A stretch of 64,000 nt of DNA, from positions 124,001-188,000 of the forward strand of contig JAGFBZ010000747.1 of NCBI GenBank assembly GCA_018398805.1. The letters are read 5' to 3'. The position numbers were made by a program, and so were the translations under genes. Below are positions 43,670 to 56,777 of this stretch, in pieces. Under the pieces are notes generated by a model, which saw only the letters and a program-made list of their open reading frames with translations, did not search any database and was not told the origin of the DNA. Source of the stretch: Hirundichthys speculiger. Its lineage: Eukaryota > Chordata > Actinopteri > Beloniformes > Exocoetidae. How positions within the stretch are numbered: position 1 is the stretch's first letter; the number at the start of each line of letters is the position of its first letter.

Positions 43670-44777
43670 TAGGGTTGGGCAAGTTAACGCGTTATTATCG
43701 CGTTAACTCATTAATTTATTAACGACGACATTTATTTTATCGCGCGTTAACGCATGTTGCTCACATACTTTTATTTTGAAAAGTCTGTTTCTGGCTGCTG
43801 CGAAACTGGAAAACAGTAAACATAAGGAAAAGCTAGAACAGACATGGAGAACGGTAAAAATCCGTAAACTTTACAGTTCGGGTAACAACTCAGGTAGCAA
43901 TATTAACAATTCTGTCAGAAGAAAAAAAAAATTCTGGACTGCAACAAAACGTTCGCATCATTCCTCCATGTTCAATCCGATCTGCTCCATGTGTTCACTG
44001 TCTGCTGTTCTCTAGCTGGTTACTGCAGTGCGGCTCCATCTAGTGGCACAGATGTGTAATGACAACAGAAATTCCAGTCCTCGATTATAAAACAAATTCA
44101 GTTCTGTGGCCTGTTTTTTAATTTCGTATTTTTGATCCAAGTCTAAAATTAAAATATAAAAAAACAGCCATTTTTTTCCCATTTTTTGTGTTTGATTAAA
44201 AAACCAATAACGTAATAAAATGTCACTTTTTAATTTTTTTTTAATTTTTGATTGACAGTTGAAAATGGAAAGAATGAATGATACATGGATTGGTAAAGTT
44301 ACTGAACTTTAACATGGACATTTTCATTTTAAAGTTCTCCCAGATGGAGGATTCAACAGAAACAAGGTTATTTGTAACAACTGACAAGTTGAACTCCCCG
44401 TCAAAAGTTTCTGCTGTTACCTCAGAAATTACCTGTTTTAATGTTCTGATTGTGCTGAGCCACAATCATTTTGATTTTGTTTGTAGACTTTTTTATTATA
44501 TTTTCCATAAAAAAAGGATTACATCAATGCCCTGGCAGTGGCAATAAGCTTTATTTTATTTAAAATTTTAAAAGATGAGATTTACACTAAATATGTGTTA
44601 CTGACAAGTGCTGATGTTAAAAGTGTTTGAACAACAAATGTTATGACACTTTAGTTCATATGGCAGCAGAACATTTAAATAAAAGTGCATTTTATACTAC
44701 TTTTGAATTCGTTATTTGATTTTGCGTATACAATGCGATTAATCGCGATTGAAAGTTATAATCTTTGCCCAGCCCTA
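43670..44777 (+). mobile_element. hAT family E, intact copy E4
   Basis: Ends TAGGGTTGGGCAAG and TTTGCCCAGCCCTA, TSD GAAAAAAC at 43662-43669 and 44778-44785. It has the intact h target (CATGTTGCTCACATAC near 43753) and the CTCTAGCTGG empty site near 44010, so it is the reference for the interrupted E1 and E2. No intact transposase. Confidence 0.93.
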
Positions 44778-44785
44778 GAAAAAAC

Positions 44786-45750
44786 ACATCTGACATTTTC
44801 TCCCGTTAGTGCAGGGAGTACATAGGAAACTTCATCTTGTGAACTACATTTTCAGCTGGCTTCTCCTCTATTTGTGTAAACTAAACATCAAATTGAAAAA
44901 GTTTATTTTACCTGTTTACTCCTTCACCTGTGGGAACTGTGATTCCATTTCTGAAGCCTATGTGCTGAGGTGAGCTATCAGCGTAGCTTCAGATTCCAAA
45001 ACAACCACAGAGCTCAGTTATCTCAATTGCAGGGTAGACGAGTAGTTCAGCTGGAAAGATCAGCTTTGTTATTAGACGCACTTGTTTCTACTTCTAATTT
45101 CCTTCAGCCTCGCACACACAAAAAAAGCAAAAAACAAAAAACACTTGTTCAGTAGCTTCACTGTGGATCCCTCACAGTGTCGAGGTGTTGGTTTTAAGTT
45201 GTCTTATATCTACAAATGCTCAAACTCATAATCGGTACAATATCACATGTTTAAAAGTCCTCTTAAATAAAACACAGAAGATGCTGCACTTGTTTTATAC
45301 TTCGTCTATTTTTGAATCCTTCAAAGACTGGTGAGAATAAAGTTTTCAACCTTTTTACCTCGTTCTCTGTTTGCTGCAGGGTAACTGGTGTACACTTACC
45401 CATCGCTCTTTGTCTAGGTTCTACAGAGCCCTTTACAAGGAAACTCTCATTCATCCATTCAAAGTAAATCACCACTCGCTACTTTGCAAGGCTTCTGTTT
45501 CTCCAGCCCTGCCCTGTTTCATATGTAGGGGGGCAGAGTGGGGTTCGGTATCAACATGTGTCAGAACTGAGGTTCATCCACCTGAAGGACAATTTACGCT
45601 TCCCTCGGAGCCACACCCATCCCACGCTAAAAGCCACATCACAAGTTAAACAAGCAAAGTGAATGTTACGCTGAGTATTTATGTTTATAGTTTAGTCAAA
45701 GTGACTTATGAGTAAGGAAGTACATTCAATATTCAGTACCTGCAGTAAGG
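44786..45750. other. no gene seen
   Basis: No recognised repeat or exon. Confidence 0.5.
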
Positions 45751-45751
45751 A

Positions 45752-46467
45752 TGAATTCCAATTCCTCCCTAAACACTCAATCTCAACCCTCGCCCTTAAC
45801 CCTCAATTTTTGGCCCTCAATCTAAACCCTCGATAAGTGTCAGGGCTTTCTTGTGACTTAGAAATGGGACACCCCTCGAGTGCAGTTACGTCTTCAGACT
45901 GAAATGTATCAGAGCCGTGTTGTCTCTGTATTCCCTGAAATGACACAGGGATAACATTTAAAAGAGCGCTGTATGTTCTCTAAATAATATTAGCTAATAA
46001 CACAATAGAGGATACATTATTCAGTCCTCCGTCGCTACAAAACAAGGTATACAAGTAACGTGAAGCCGGCTGGGACCGCCAGTCCGGCAGCAAACATCGT
46101 AAAGTAAAAAAATAAATGTTACGCAACAACGATGTTAATCCATGAAAAAAGTCTCAAACAAAGACAATAAGATGGTCTCGTAACATTTATATCTTTAAGA
46201 ACTACGAAGATACTTACATTTGTAGCTAGCTTTTCTTGTCACCATCCTTTTCGAAGATGTCTTGGCTAAATTACCCAATGCCTTCTGGGTAGCCCTTACT
46301 TCCAAGGGTGGTGTCGGAAAATCTCAATTTTGAGGGCGATACAGCCCTCAAACTTGTCCCTCAATTTGTGATTCTTAGAATCGGGACCGCACTGGCACTT
46401 AGCGGGAGCGCGCATTTCTGAGATTGAGGGTTGACATTGAGGGTTAAGGGGGGAATTGGAATTCACG
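45752..46467. mobile_element. unclassified TIR element
   Basis: Inverted ends TGAATTCCAATTCCTCCCTA and the complement of TGAATTCCAATTCCCCCCTT, each followed by multiple CAACCCTCAAT or CCCTCAATCT repeats. A target duplication is not evident. About 716 bp, no transposase ORF. The repeated AACCCTCAA sub-terminal blocks resemble transposase-binding arrays. Confidence 0.7.
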
Positions 46468-46681
46468 CTTAGCAACCCTGGCGTGTGCCATGTGTGGGTT
46501 CGGGTGTTGGAGATGTTAGGAGAGGAGCGTTTCTCTGCAGAGTTGAGTCTTCAGGAGATCCTCGCAGGTAGAGTAGTCTCAAGCATTTGGTAGTCCTTAA
46601 AACGACCCAGACATGAGTAGATGGCTGCATCAGATGTTGTTCCTGAGAAGAAGCAGTGGCTGTATGACTGAGCAGAATATA

Positions 46682-46735
46682 CCTGCAGGATGCAGACTCG
46701 CAGTCACACCTGCAGGATGCAGACTCGCAGTCACT
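46682..46735. repeat. short tandem duplication (~27 bp x2)
   Basis: The segment CCTGCAGGATGCAGACTCGC plus AGTCAC occurs twice in succession. Confidence 0.88.
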
Positions 46736-46824
46736 GGAGGTCACAGCTTGTATTTGATTCAGAGAGCCATGCATGGGTAGCTAGTGGAGTTCACTGAGGA
46801 GAAGAGCAACCTGTACTATTTATT

Positions 46825-47752
46825 ATGTGCATGCCAATGCATTGGCAGCACATATTGTAATGCAGTAAAATGGCCCTCTGCTTCGCAGAGGGCCATTTTA
46901 CTCAACTGTCTTAATACCCCAAGATGCCCCTGCTTGGGTTACACCGCCCTCGCTATGGAAGAAAAAAATCCCCCCCCAAAAAAAAACGACCGAGAAAACG
47001 ACAAAAAACGCGTTTTTGAAGGCGTATTATTAGTATCCAGGATGGGTTTCCCTTTTTTTTTTCTTATTATTATTATGTGCATGCCAATGCATTGGCATGC
47101 ACATATTGTTATGCATTTTACTGAACTGTCGTAATAAATCTTAAATCTTGGGTTACACCGCCCTCGCTATGGAAGAAAAAAATCCCCAAAAAAAAAAAAA
47201 AACGACTAAGAAAACGATAAAAAACGCATTTTTGAAGGCGTAATATTAGTATCCAGGATGGGTTTCCCTTTTTATGTGCATGCCAATGCATTGGCAGCAC
47301 ATATTGTTATGCAGTAAAATGGCCCTCTGCTTTGCAGAGGGCCATTTTACTCAACTGTCTTAATACCCAAAATGCCCCTGCGAAGCAGGGGCATCTTGGG
47401 TTACACCGCCCTCGCTATGGAAGAAAAAAATCCCCCCCAAAAAAAAAAACGACCGAGAAAACGACAAAAAACGCGTTTTTGAAGGCGTATTATTAGTATC
47501 CAGGATGGGTTTCCCTTTTTTTTTTCTTATTATTATTATGTGCATGCCAATGCATTGGCAGCACATATTGTTATGCATTTTACTGAACTGTCTTAATAAA
47601 TCTTAAATCTTGGGTTACACCGCCCTCGCTATGGAAGAAAAAAATCCAAAAAAAAAAAAAAAAACGACTGAGAAAACGACAAAAAACGCGTTTTTGAAGG
47701 CGTAATATTAGTATCCAGGATGGGTTTCCCTTTTTTTCTTATTATTCCGCAT
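46825..47752 (+). repeat. four-unit tandem array with alternating hairpin units
   Basis: Units begin ATGTGCATGCCAATGCATTG at 46825, 47075, 47274 and 47539. All contain GGGTTACACCGCCCTCGCTA and GTATCCAGGATGGGTTTCCC. Units 1 and 3 additionally carry a long hairpin (AAAATGGCCCTCTGC and its complement). Unit 3 also carries a second hairpin (ATGCCCCTGC, loop GAA, complement). This implies a two-unit block duplicated once. It forms the 5' part of helentron-like copy C. Confidence 0.9.
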
Positions 47753-49237
47753 CATTTTTCGTCCGTTAATAGGGCCATAACCGTAAGGTGCACACATGCA
47801 TGAAATATATCAAAACGTAGGTCTCGACCGTGCGATGGGTGCTATTACTTTTCTCCGTCAAAAGTGTTACCGTGGTGACGCTAGACGCCAAAAACGGCGA
47901 AAATCGTCCCATAGAAATGAATGGGATTTTGCCGGATTCCGAGCAAATCTGCTCAAATCAGCTCAAACCCAGCCCTCTTTGGAGCTCTATAGCTCAGCCA
48001 TATTTCATCACAGAGACACCATTCGAAGTTTAAACGGGTCACAAGACTTTGACCTATGACATACTGAAGCCGTGTATTGTTGTGATTTACGGTCTTTGAG
48101 AAATCGCGATTTACGTTTTATGATTTTTACAAGATCTTCAAAAAACCCTCCTCACTCTAGTGATGTCATCACGCACTCTAGCTCCGAGGAGAGAAGAAAA
48201 AAAAAATTAAAACTGCCTTTTCCTTTTTCACGTCCACTCCTTTTGCTCAACCTACATAAATTATACATCAAAACGTAGGCATTTTTGTCCTCTTTCAGAT
48301 GATGTGACTTCTGTGTCTGTGTGGTGTTTAGTTTTCCGTCAAATCAACCTAGAGTTCAAGGTGCTCCTTCCCGGCTCCTATATATTTCTATGGGGAAATT
48401 TTTCAAAAGTCTCGTCTGACAAGAAAAAGTTTAATTTTTTTACACTGCCGTCATTTAAAAACCGTAGACATTTGAGAAAAAAGAAATATATCCCTGTAAT
48501 GCTGAAAGCCTTGTGGCGCTCATGGTTCAAAATTTTTTTCAAAAACTTATTCGGTTTTTGAATTAGAGCAGTTTGTTCGGGACATGGAAAATCGGACTTT
48601 GACAGAATCAACAGCTTACTGCTCCAAAGGGGAAATTTATACTTTTTAAAACTGCTCTAGTTTAAAAACGGAAAACATTTACGAAATAAAATATATATCA
48701 CCGCGTAGCTGAAAGCCTTGTGGCGCTCACGGTTCAAGAATTTTTTCAAAAACTTATTCAGCTTTTGAATTACAGCTGTTTGTTCGGACACAAAAATCCA
48801 GGTTTGGACTGACTGGACACAGTGTAATTAGGGGGTCGCTGGCTGTTTCTCTCCAAAACTCACAGACACACATACACACGCAGGAGGAGCCGCACATGTG
48901 ACTGCCTCCCCTGAAGCCCCGCCCCTTTCTGCCTGTTCTTCAGGCACAGTATATGATATATTATGAGAATGATCACAGCCTTGACTCACATATGAGCTTT
49001 AGTTCATCCCATTCCTAATCAATATGATGTGGCTCCACCCTTTGCAGCATGAACAGCTTCAACACTTCTAGGAAGTGTGTTTATTGGGGATTTTTGAGCA
49101 TTCTTCCAGAAGTGCATTTCTGAGGTCACACACTGATGTTGGCCCAGAAGGTCAATATCCCAGAAGTCTTCTATCAGGTTATCCGCTGACGGGCGGCTTA
49201 ATTGGCCACGCCTGAAAATTTCTCCGAAATCTTCTAG
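46825..49237 (+). mobile_element. helentron-like element, copy C
   Basis: After the tandem array, 47753-49237 follows the same body as copies A and B and ends in the hairpin plus CTAG at 49234-49237 (one stem mismatch). The body contains the twice-repeated TGAAAGCCTTGTGGCGCTCA block. No Rep/helicase gene. Confidence 0.55.
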
Positions 49238-49374
49238 TTATTGTTATGCAGTAAAATGGCCCTCTGCGAAGCAGAGGGCCATTTTACTCAAAACAATAAC
49301 AGACACACAGACAATAAATGTGTTTTACATTCAAGCGGGCATGCACATATCAAAATTTCTCCGGAATTTTCTAG
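49238..49374 (+). mobile_element. second helentron-like 3' end adjoining copy C
   Basis: Consists of the hairpin GTAAAATGGCCCTCTGC, loop GAA and its complement, about 70 bp of other DNA, and another AAAATTTCTCCGGAATTTTC hairpin finishing in TAG of CTAG at 49371-49374. It joins copy C directly. Confidence 0.5.
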
Positions 49375-49584
49375 TTTTATTTTATTTTTTTTATTTTTTT
49401 TTGGGGGGGGGGTCAAACACATGATCTGCTACCAGGTTCTGGACCATGTGTGTTGTTTCACATTGCATCCTGGGAGACCTGCCAGAAAGCACTGAAGTAG
49501 TCATGGAGAGAGAGAGCATGAGGTGTACAAGGAGTTGGGTGAGATACTGAGTCAGACACAGCTTGATTTTTCTTTTGTTGTAAA

Positions 49585-50848
49585 TAGGGGTGCACGATAA
49601 TTATCGACCCGATAAACATGAAATTATGACGTCATCCTGATCAGTCCGATATCATGACGAATAGCCCCGATAACATATATATTTTTGTCAACACGGCAGT
49701 GCCTCACTCCCTCTGAGCCTTGAATGAACGGCAGTGAATGTTATGTTCAAGTGATGTCGGCATAATCGGAAAAATGAAATCTCGGTATGGAAAATCAAGA
49801 ATACCCCCTCATGCCAGAAAACAACTTGTTAACTTGGTTATAATTTTGGTAGTTTCTGACTTTAATTGATATTTGCAGTATTTTCCCACATGTTACACAT
49901 AAAAAATAGAAAAGGCTGAAAGAACGACTAACAAACGGGGGAACGTTGGAATTTACTTTATATCTTGAATGCAGTATTGCGGCACAGTGCACTGATAAAA
50001 ACAAAAAAACAAAAAACAACATGGTTTTGTCTTGGGATTGTCTGGAACTTCGTTAAAGTTTCAGAGGAAGATAGTTCGCTGGTTATTTGTGACAAATGCT
50101 CCAAGCGAAGGAGAGAAAAATAGCACAAGCTTTAATACTTCAAACCTGATCAGCCACCTGAAACATAACCATCGCTTCCATGGAGTTTCGAAATCGCGCT
50201 AACGTGAGCTAACGTGAGCTAACGTGAGCTAACGTGAGCTAACATGAGCTAACGTGAGCTAACATGAGTTAATGTGAGCAAGCCAGCACCCCTCTCCTCC
50301 CCTCCCCTCTCCTCTCATCACCATCATCTCTCTCATCTAAAGCTTTAATGAGACTAAAAAAAATCCCAAACTACTGAACCTCATTTACCTTAATTAAAAG
50401 GCATTCATTTGAATAGAACCCTTTAAATGTATTTTTTTTATTACTATGGAGTGCACTTTTTCAGTTTATTTACTCAGACAAGTCTAACTTGTGTCAGTAC
50501 ATTATGCACTGTGCATAATTTTTTATTGTCAATGAGGAATGCATTTTTTCAGTTTGTAATTTTGATGCATGTATTTCCATCAGTTCAAGGAGCCTTTATT
50601 TTTTATATCAGTAATTAATGCACCTTATTTAAGTTAATGTGAGATATCAAATAGGTTTGTTTGATAGCTTTACGAAAATGTTTGCGAGGCTTGACAATAG
50701 TTTTTCATTGGAAAAAATAAATATCTGTTCATTTAAAGTCAAAACTGTTTTTGTTTTTTTTCATAGTATTGATGTAATGATCTTAAGTATATGTGTGTGT
50801 TATCGGTTATCGGTATAGGTTTTAAAAAATAGTTATGGTGCATTCCTA
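49585..50848 (+). mobile_element. hAT family H, copy H3
   Basis: Ends TAGGGGTGCACGATAATTAT and GGTGCATTCCTA, TSD GTTGTAAA at 49577-49584 and 50849-50856. Between about 50040 and 50200 it encodes a decayed BED finger (SLVICDKCSKRR, stop, NLISHLKHNHRFHG), so the finger residues C-x2-C and H-x5-H are still visible. Contains a GAGCTAACGT minisatellite. Confidence 0.92.
50199..50275. repeat. 10-bp minisatellite (GAGCTAACGT)n in H3
   Basis: About seven tandem copies with A/G variation. The other H copies have only one to three units at the same place, so it expanded after insertion. Confidence 0.92.
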
Positions 50849-50856
50849 GTTGTAAA

Positions 50857-52233
50857 GTGTAAAGTGGCAGAACCATGAGACAGATGCATAATGGTCAGAG
50901 GTGAATAACTGGTCGTGAATGAGGAGATTTCTTTCAATGTTTGCTGAGAGATATCATTGATACACTACTCAAAAGTTGCCAGTTAGTGGCAATGAGTGTT
51001 AATAAGTAGGTATGACTTTACACATCTGCCTTTATTCCAACATATTTAAAAAAAATATATATATATTTTATTTTTGAACGCACAATACAAGTTAGCACTT
51101 GTTCAGACACATACTGTGATATTGCACAATGCGTAAATAAACAGATAAATAGATGAAACATGTCCATCTGAGGCATGCAGAGCTATACCATCTGTAAGGG
51201 ATTAGATGCTTTATCTCTTCCACAGTGCATGGGTCACATGATTAGTGCATCCTAACTGCTGTGTGGTTCAATGCCATGTGTGCTGTGGATACAGCTGTTC
51301 CAACTACAGATCAGCAGTTTGGTGAGTGATGGCTCCATCACAACTTCCCTGCGGGAGGAACAAACAAGAAGTCGATCCACTTTTTTTTTCTCCTCTTCTC
51401 CCTCTACACTGCTTGGCTTGCTCTTAGGCCTGCCTGTAGTTGACAGATAATCTATTTGTGCTAATTTCATGTTTCTTGCTGCCCACTTCCCTCTTGAATA
51501 AGTCATTCCCCCTTGTCTACCCTCCTTAGTCTCACTTTGTCTGTCTTTTCTGGCTCTTACTGCCTATCTGCCCCAATGAGCATCTATTCATCCCGTGCTG
51601 TTCTTTGCATTTCAGCTTGTTCCCTTTTTTTATTATTATTATTTATCCTGGAGTCAATCCCAGCTATTGTGAGGTAAAAGGTCGGGTTTATCCAGGAGAG
51701 GTTACCACTTACACTCACTGCTTCAGACAATTTCTAGTCAACAGTCAAGGAAATGTGCACGTTTCTGGAGTGTGGGAGAGAAAGATTAGGCCTCCACATT
51801 TCCATGATTTCCATATTTTGCATAAAATGCTGTTATTAACTCAATATTACTTTTTATTATTGATGTTTGCGCCTTTTGTAAATAATTTATTATTATTCTT
51901 GCACCGATGGATGTTCTGGCCAAACAAGTTCAGACACATCTGTCCAGGTCTACCAACTGGTTCTAACATTACCAGCACCACATTAAATATGTCTTTAATT
52001 AATTAGTCTAACTCTTAGGAGGGAGAGTCAGAGCCTTTGTGTCACATTTTTGTGTAATACGAATAATTGCACGAGCCAATACAGGCAGGCATCCTCAGCA
52101 GAGTTTCACATTCCCCTCTGCATGGTTTATTCCAGTTACTACATCTGATACCAGACTGACTGTCACTGTTAACTCCCCCAGCTTCCACCCATTACCCCTT
52201 TCATATATCATATGCCGGACATATTCTCAAATA
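50857..52233. other. no gene seen; one decayed dispersed repeat
   Basis: 51648-51800 resembles a degraded copy of the repeat at 15697-16079 (CCTGGAGTCAATCCCAGCTA, later TCTGGAGTGTGGGAG). The rest is unrecognised. Confidence 0.45.
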
Positions 52234-52241
52234 GTATGGGG

Positions 52242-53162
52242 TAGGGATGTAACGATATGGAAAATTTGAAATCTCGATTGTAGTGACCAAATTATCACGG
52301 TTTATGATATTATTGCAAAATTATTAATTGCTGTACAAATGTCTAGAAAACACATACATTTTAATAATTTCACAAAATCTTGTGATTTTCTTGTCGTATT
52401 AAAACATCAGAAGCCAAAATCTTATCAAAATGAAACTTTCACATTAAATGGAGAAACAACTGGCACAGAAAGAGGTTTAATTTTAAATGAACAAAATAAA
52501 TAACAGGAACAAAGCTTATTTGTCTGGTGCAAATTTAAATAAACATTTAACAACCACAGTTGGTCAAAATATGCAAACAATTATCAGAAATGAAAAATTA
52601 TAGTGCAAGTTCAAATGAAATAAACTTTTGACTTAAAGCTGAACCTGAAATACGTATAAATGTGCAAATAAAGAAACAGTTGTTTAGGAGCCAAATATGT
52701 TGTTCTGAATTGTAGTTCACTCTGTGTGTCTGTGGGTGTCGCTGTGTTGTTACCTGAGGGTCAGGTATAAAGGTAGCTGCCTGTTATTGGTCAGGTGTTT
52801 GACCCGGAAGGGCAAAAGGTTTTTGACCGCTGTGGCTCTAACTGCCGGCGTTATGGTTGTTGGATCAGTTAATGGAATAAATTATTATTTTAACTGCATC
52901 AGAAGAACCTCGTTCTGGTCATTTTTCGACGTCCTGCGTGCTATCACCACTTTCTGCCATGCTAACATTACGATGCCGATGTTACAAGCTTCATATTCAC
53001 GCGACACACAGTCACGAGTCCCTCGCAGACCTAAATGAGGTTGATATTAAATATCCCGGTAATCGACCGCGATAATGAGATGAAGTCAAACATAAATGGT
53101 AATCGTTATCGCTTAAAATTTTACCGCGCTTTACCGTATTACCGGTAACCGTTCCATCCCTA
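52242..53162. mobile_element. hAT with perfect TSD
   Basis: Ends TAGGGATGTAACGATATGG and the complement-like CGGTAACCGTTCCATCCCTA, TSD GTATGGGG at 52234-52241 and 53163-53170. 921 bp, no intact transposase. Confidence 0.92.
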
Positions 53163-53170
53163 GTATGGGG

Positions 53171-55009
53171 TTTAATAGACTGGAGCCTAGATGCCAGAAC
53201 ATAAGCATTTTATCATTAAGAAAGCATGTGGTCTTCATTGTGGGAGTTAGTTTTATTGCAAAAACACAAAGAGGAAGTTGTTGTGGAGACATGCATGAAT
53301 AAATGCATGTGGTGAGACTAAAATAAAGAGATGACAAGTTGTTTTTTTGATGTTCATTCTGCAAAGAACGGACCCATCCTGGGAGAATAAAGCCACCTCC
53401 AGTCCGTTTAATGGTGAGTGGAGGAAAAGAGGAGCTTTTAAAAGGAAACTTCAGAGAGATTAGAAGGAAGTTGAAGGCTGCTCTCCTCAGACTGGCCTCT
53501 GCTAGCGCTAACATACAGGTCAGATCACCTGGAACAAAACAACTTAGACCTCAGCTGATTATGAATAATAGAAGAATAAGGACAGAAGAATAAAACAAAA
53601 ATAAGAACATTTTTTTTCTTGATTAGAAGTAACACAAGTATTCATATTCATTCATTCACTCTATTTGAGGAAACAACAAACTTCAGCTCTGGCTGTCCTG
53701 CGATTAGAAGTGCAGTACCTCTTTCTGTCTGTAGGTGCATCCGTCTAGAAAGCGCCAGATGCTTCTGTGTATTTAAAGATACATATATGAACAAACCTTT
53801 GAGGTTGTATGGTTGTGAGGACTTCTTAAGTATCGTTCAGTTAACGTAAGATCTTGGTGAGCTCATTTAGGAGCTGCCCTATTATTAATCTTCATTTGTT
53901 TCCCTCCATCTGGGTTCATTTTCCTGCTCCAGCAAGCCGCCGTACATCCCTCGCTGCTTCTCCATTAGCACTGCCTCCTTTTTTTCCTCTGTCACCAGTC
54001 ACTCCTGACTTCTGTCCATTCCCCCACCTCCTTTTGATCCCCTCTGTTAGTATGTCTTTAGCTGACACCCTCCCTGCTTGAGTCTCGTGGGCTGAGAAGC
54101 TTAAGGGAAATTTTTATCAGTTGGAGCAGAAGCTTTTTGCTCGCCATCATTCATGTGTGAAAAAAAGAAGAACTTTCTTCAGAAAGCTATCAGATCGTTG
54201 CCAAGTATGCATGCTGGAATTAAGGCTGTTTGGACAACAGATCGTGTAAAAGTTTTCAAAAAACTTCTGCTGTACTAAACAGGAACTAATGAACAAACAG
54301 ACAAATTCTTGTGTGAAAAAGTCTCAATATAATTTATTAGCTCCATCTGTCCTCATTGACTTCTACACAATGACTTCTACACCCTTCACTCCTTTGTTTT
54401 CCTCTTTCAGCTTTGACTTCTCCATTTTCAAAACATTTATTTTTTTTATTTTTTTTATCAGAGGTTTATTTGTGCTCACCATTCACAGTCATTTACTCAA
54501 ACGTACTGATCTAGAGCCAGATGTTGTGGGCGTGTTTCTGTGTGAGCAGTATTAAAATGGAAGCTGGCACCCCTATCCAATTAATTGGATATTCACAGCT
54601 GCAAAAACCTCCCCAAAGCAAGAGGCTACACATGTGAACCGTGAAGGGAAAATGTATAGAGCAAAGGCTCAGGCAGAATATGAGGTGTCTTGTTATAGCA
54701 GCAGTAGTTCGTAGAGCACAATTCTGCAGAGCTGTGCAGGTTGATCTGAGCTGTATGTGTCCTCTATGGCAATGCAGCAACATGAAACATCTAACTAGAT
54801 GGCAGGACAGAGATATTCTGAGCCATGATGACTCCCCTGTAACTCAAGCACTGCTTAAAATGCCTAATTAGCTTCTACAAAGGGCCGTGGACACATTTTT
54901 AGCTATGCTGGCAGCATTAGCGTCATTGTCAGTGGCAGTGTCTGTCTGGATATGGTCCAGACTCAAATATCATGAAATGTGACAATTTTTCACACTCTTC
55001 AGAAAAGGA
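53171..55009. other. no gene seen
   Basis: Single-copy-looking DNA. A 16-bp palindrome ATCCAATTAATTGGAT lies near 54574. No exon recognised. Confidence 0.5.
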
Positions 55010-55108
55010 ACTGCAACCTTAACTTTTCATCATCAGGTTTAATTTCTTATTCGTCTGCTGCTGATGAGAAACCACAGCTGCTCTGGCGTAGGAACTAATA
55101 GGAAAACG
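55010..55108 (+). repeat. 99-bp direct repeat, left of H4
   Basis: From ACTGCAACCTTAACTT to GGAAAACG. It recurs immediately right of H4 at 60326-60671 (there split by a retroelement tail). Confidence 0.88.
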
Positions 55109-56777
55109 TAGGGGTGCACGATAACTATCGGGCCAATAACAGGAAATTATGATGTAATCCCGATAAGTCCGATATCACGACGAATAGCCCCGATAACATA
55201 TTTATATTTGTCAACACGGCAGTGCCTCGCTCCCTCTGAGTCAGGAAAATCAAGAATACTCCCTCATGCCAGAAAACAACTTGTTAACTCGGTCATAATT
55301 TTGGTAGTTGCTGACTTGAATTGATATTCGCAGTATTTTCCCTCATGTTACACATACAAAATAGAAAAAATAGATAAGGCCGAAAGAATGAGTAACAAAC
55401 AAGGGAACGGAGGAATTTACGTTACACCTTGAATGCAGCATTGCAGCACAGTGCACTGAAAAGAAAAAAAAAATGGCGAATTGTATGGAACTTTTTTAAA
55501 GTTTCAGAGGAAGATAGTTCGCTGTTTATTTGTGATGAATGCTCTAAGCGAAGGAGGGAAAAATAGCACAAGCTTTAATACGTCAAACATAATCATCACT
55601 TCTATGGAGTTTTGAAATCGCGCTAACATGAGCTAACCTGAGCTAACATGGGCAAGCCAGGAGCAAGGCTCCACTCCCCTCCTCTCCCCTCTCCTCTCCA
55701 TCATCTCTCTCTTCTAAAGCTTCCATGAGAGTAAAAAAAAAACCCAAAAACTACTGAACCTCATTTACTTTAATTAAAGGCATTCATTTTAATAGAACCA
55801 CAAGCCAAAATCCTTTAAACATAATTTTTTGTTACTATGGAGAGCATATTTATTTTCAGTTTATTTTCACAGACAAGTCTAACTTGTGTCAGTACATTAT
55901 GACCTGTGCATTATTTTTTATTATCATTGAGGAATGCATTTTTTCAGTTAGTAATTCTGTATTTCATGTATTTCCATCAGTTCAAGGAGCCTTTATTTTT
56001 TATATCAATCAGTAATGAACCTTATTTAAGTTAATGTGAGATATCAAATAGGTTTGTTTGATAGCTTTACGAAAATGTTTGAGAGGCTTCCAATAGTTTT
56101 TCATTGGAAAAAATAAATATCAGTTCATTAAGAGTCAAAACTATTTTTTAATTTTTTTCATAGTAATGATGCAATGATCTTAGGTACAGTATATGTGTGT
56201 GTTATCAGTATCGGCCTTTAGGAGCTGAAAGTTATCGGTATCGGTTAAAAAAACAGTTATTGTGCATAGGGGCGGCGCTGGCGGGTAGCTTGCAGTTGCT
56301 ATAGCAACCCCAAAATATGGCTTAGCAACCTCAAAGCAACCCAAGAATGGAGACTATTAAAAATGAAAAAATTCTTAATTGTGTTAAATAAAATAAAAAT
56401 GGTGACAATATAATTTAAAATTAATTTCATGTCTTTTTGTTTTAAATTAAAATAAAAGGAAGACCTCCCTGAATTGCCACCTTAACGTGGTGGAGGGGTT
56501 TGTGTGCCCGAATGATCCCAGGAGCTATGTTGTCGGGGGCATTTGCCCCTGGTAGGGTCACCCAAGGCAAACTGGTCCTGGGGGACGGGCCAGACCAAGC
56601 GCGATTCATACGACTCTTATGAATAAGAAAAAATCAAGAGCTCGATGTCCCTCGCCCCGATCAGGGTCACCGGGGCCCCACCCTGGAGCCAGGCCTGGGG
56701 GAGGGGCTCGTTCGGGAGCGCCTGGTGGCCGGGCCTTCACCCATGGGGCCCGGCCGGGCTCAACCTGAAGGAGCTAC

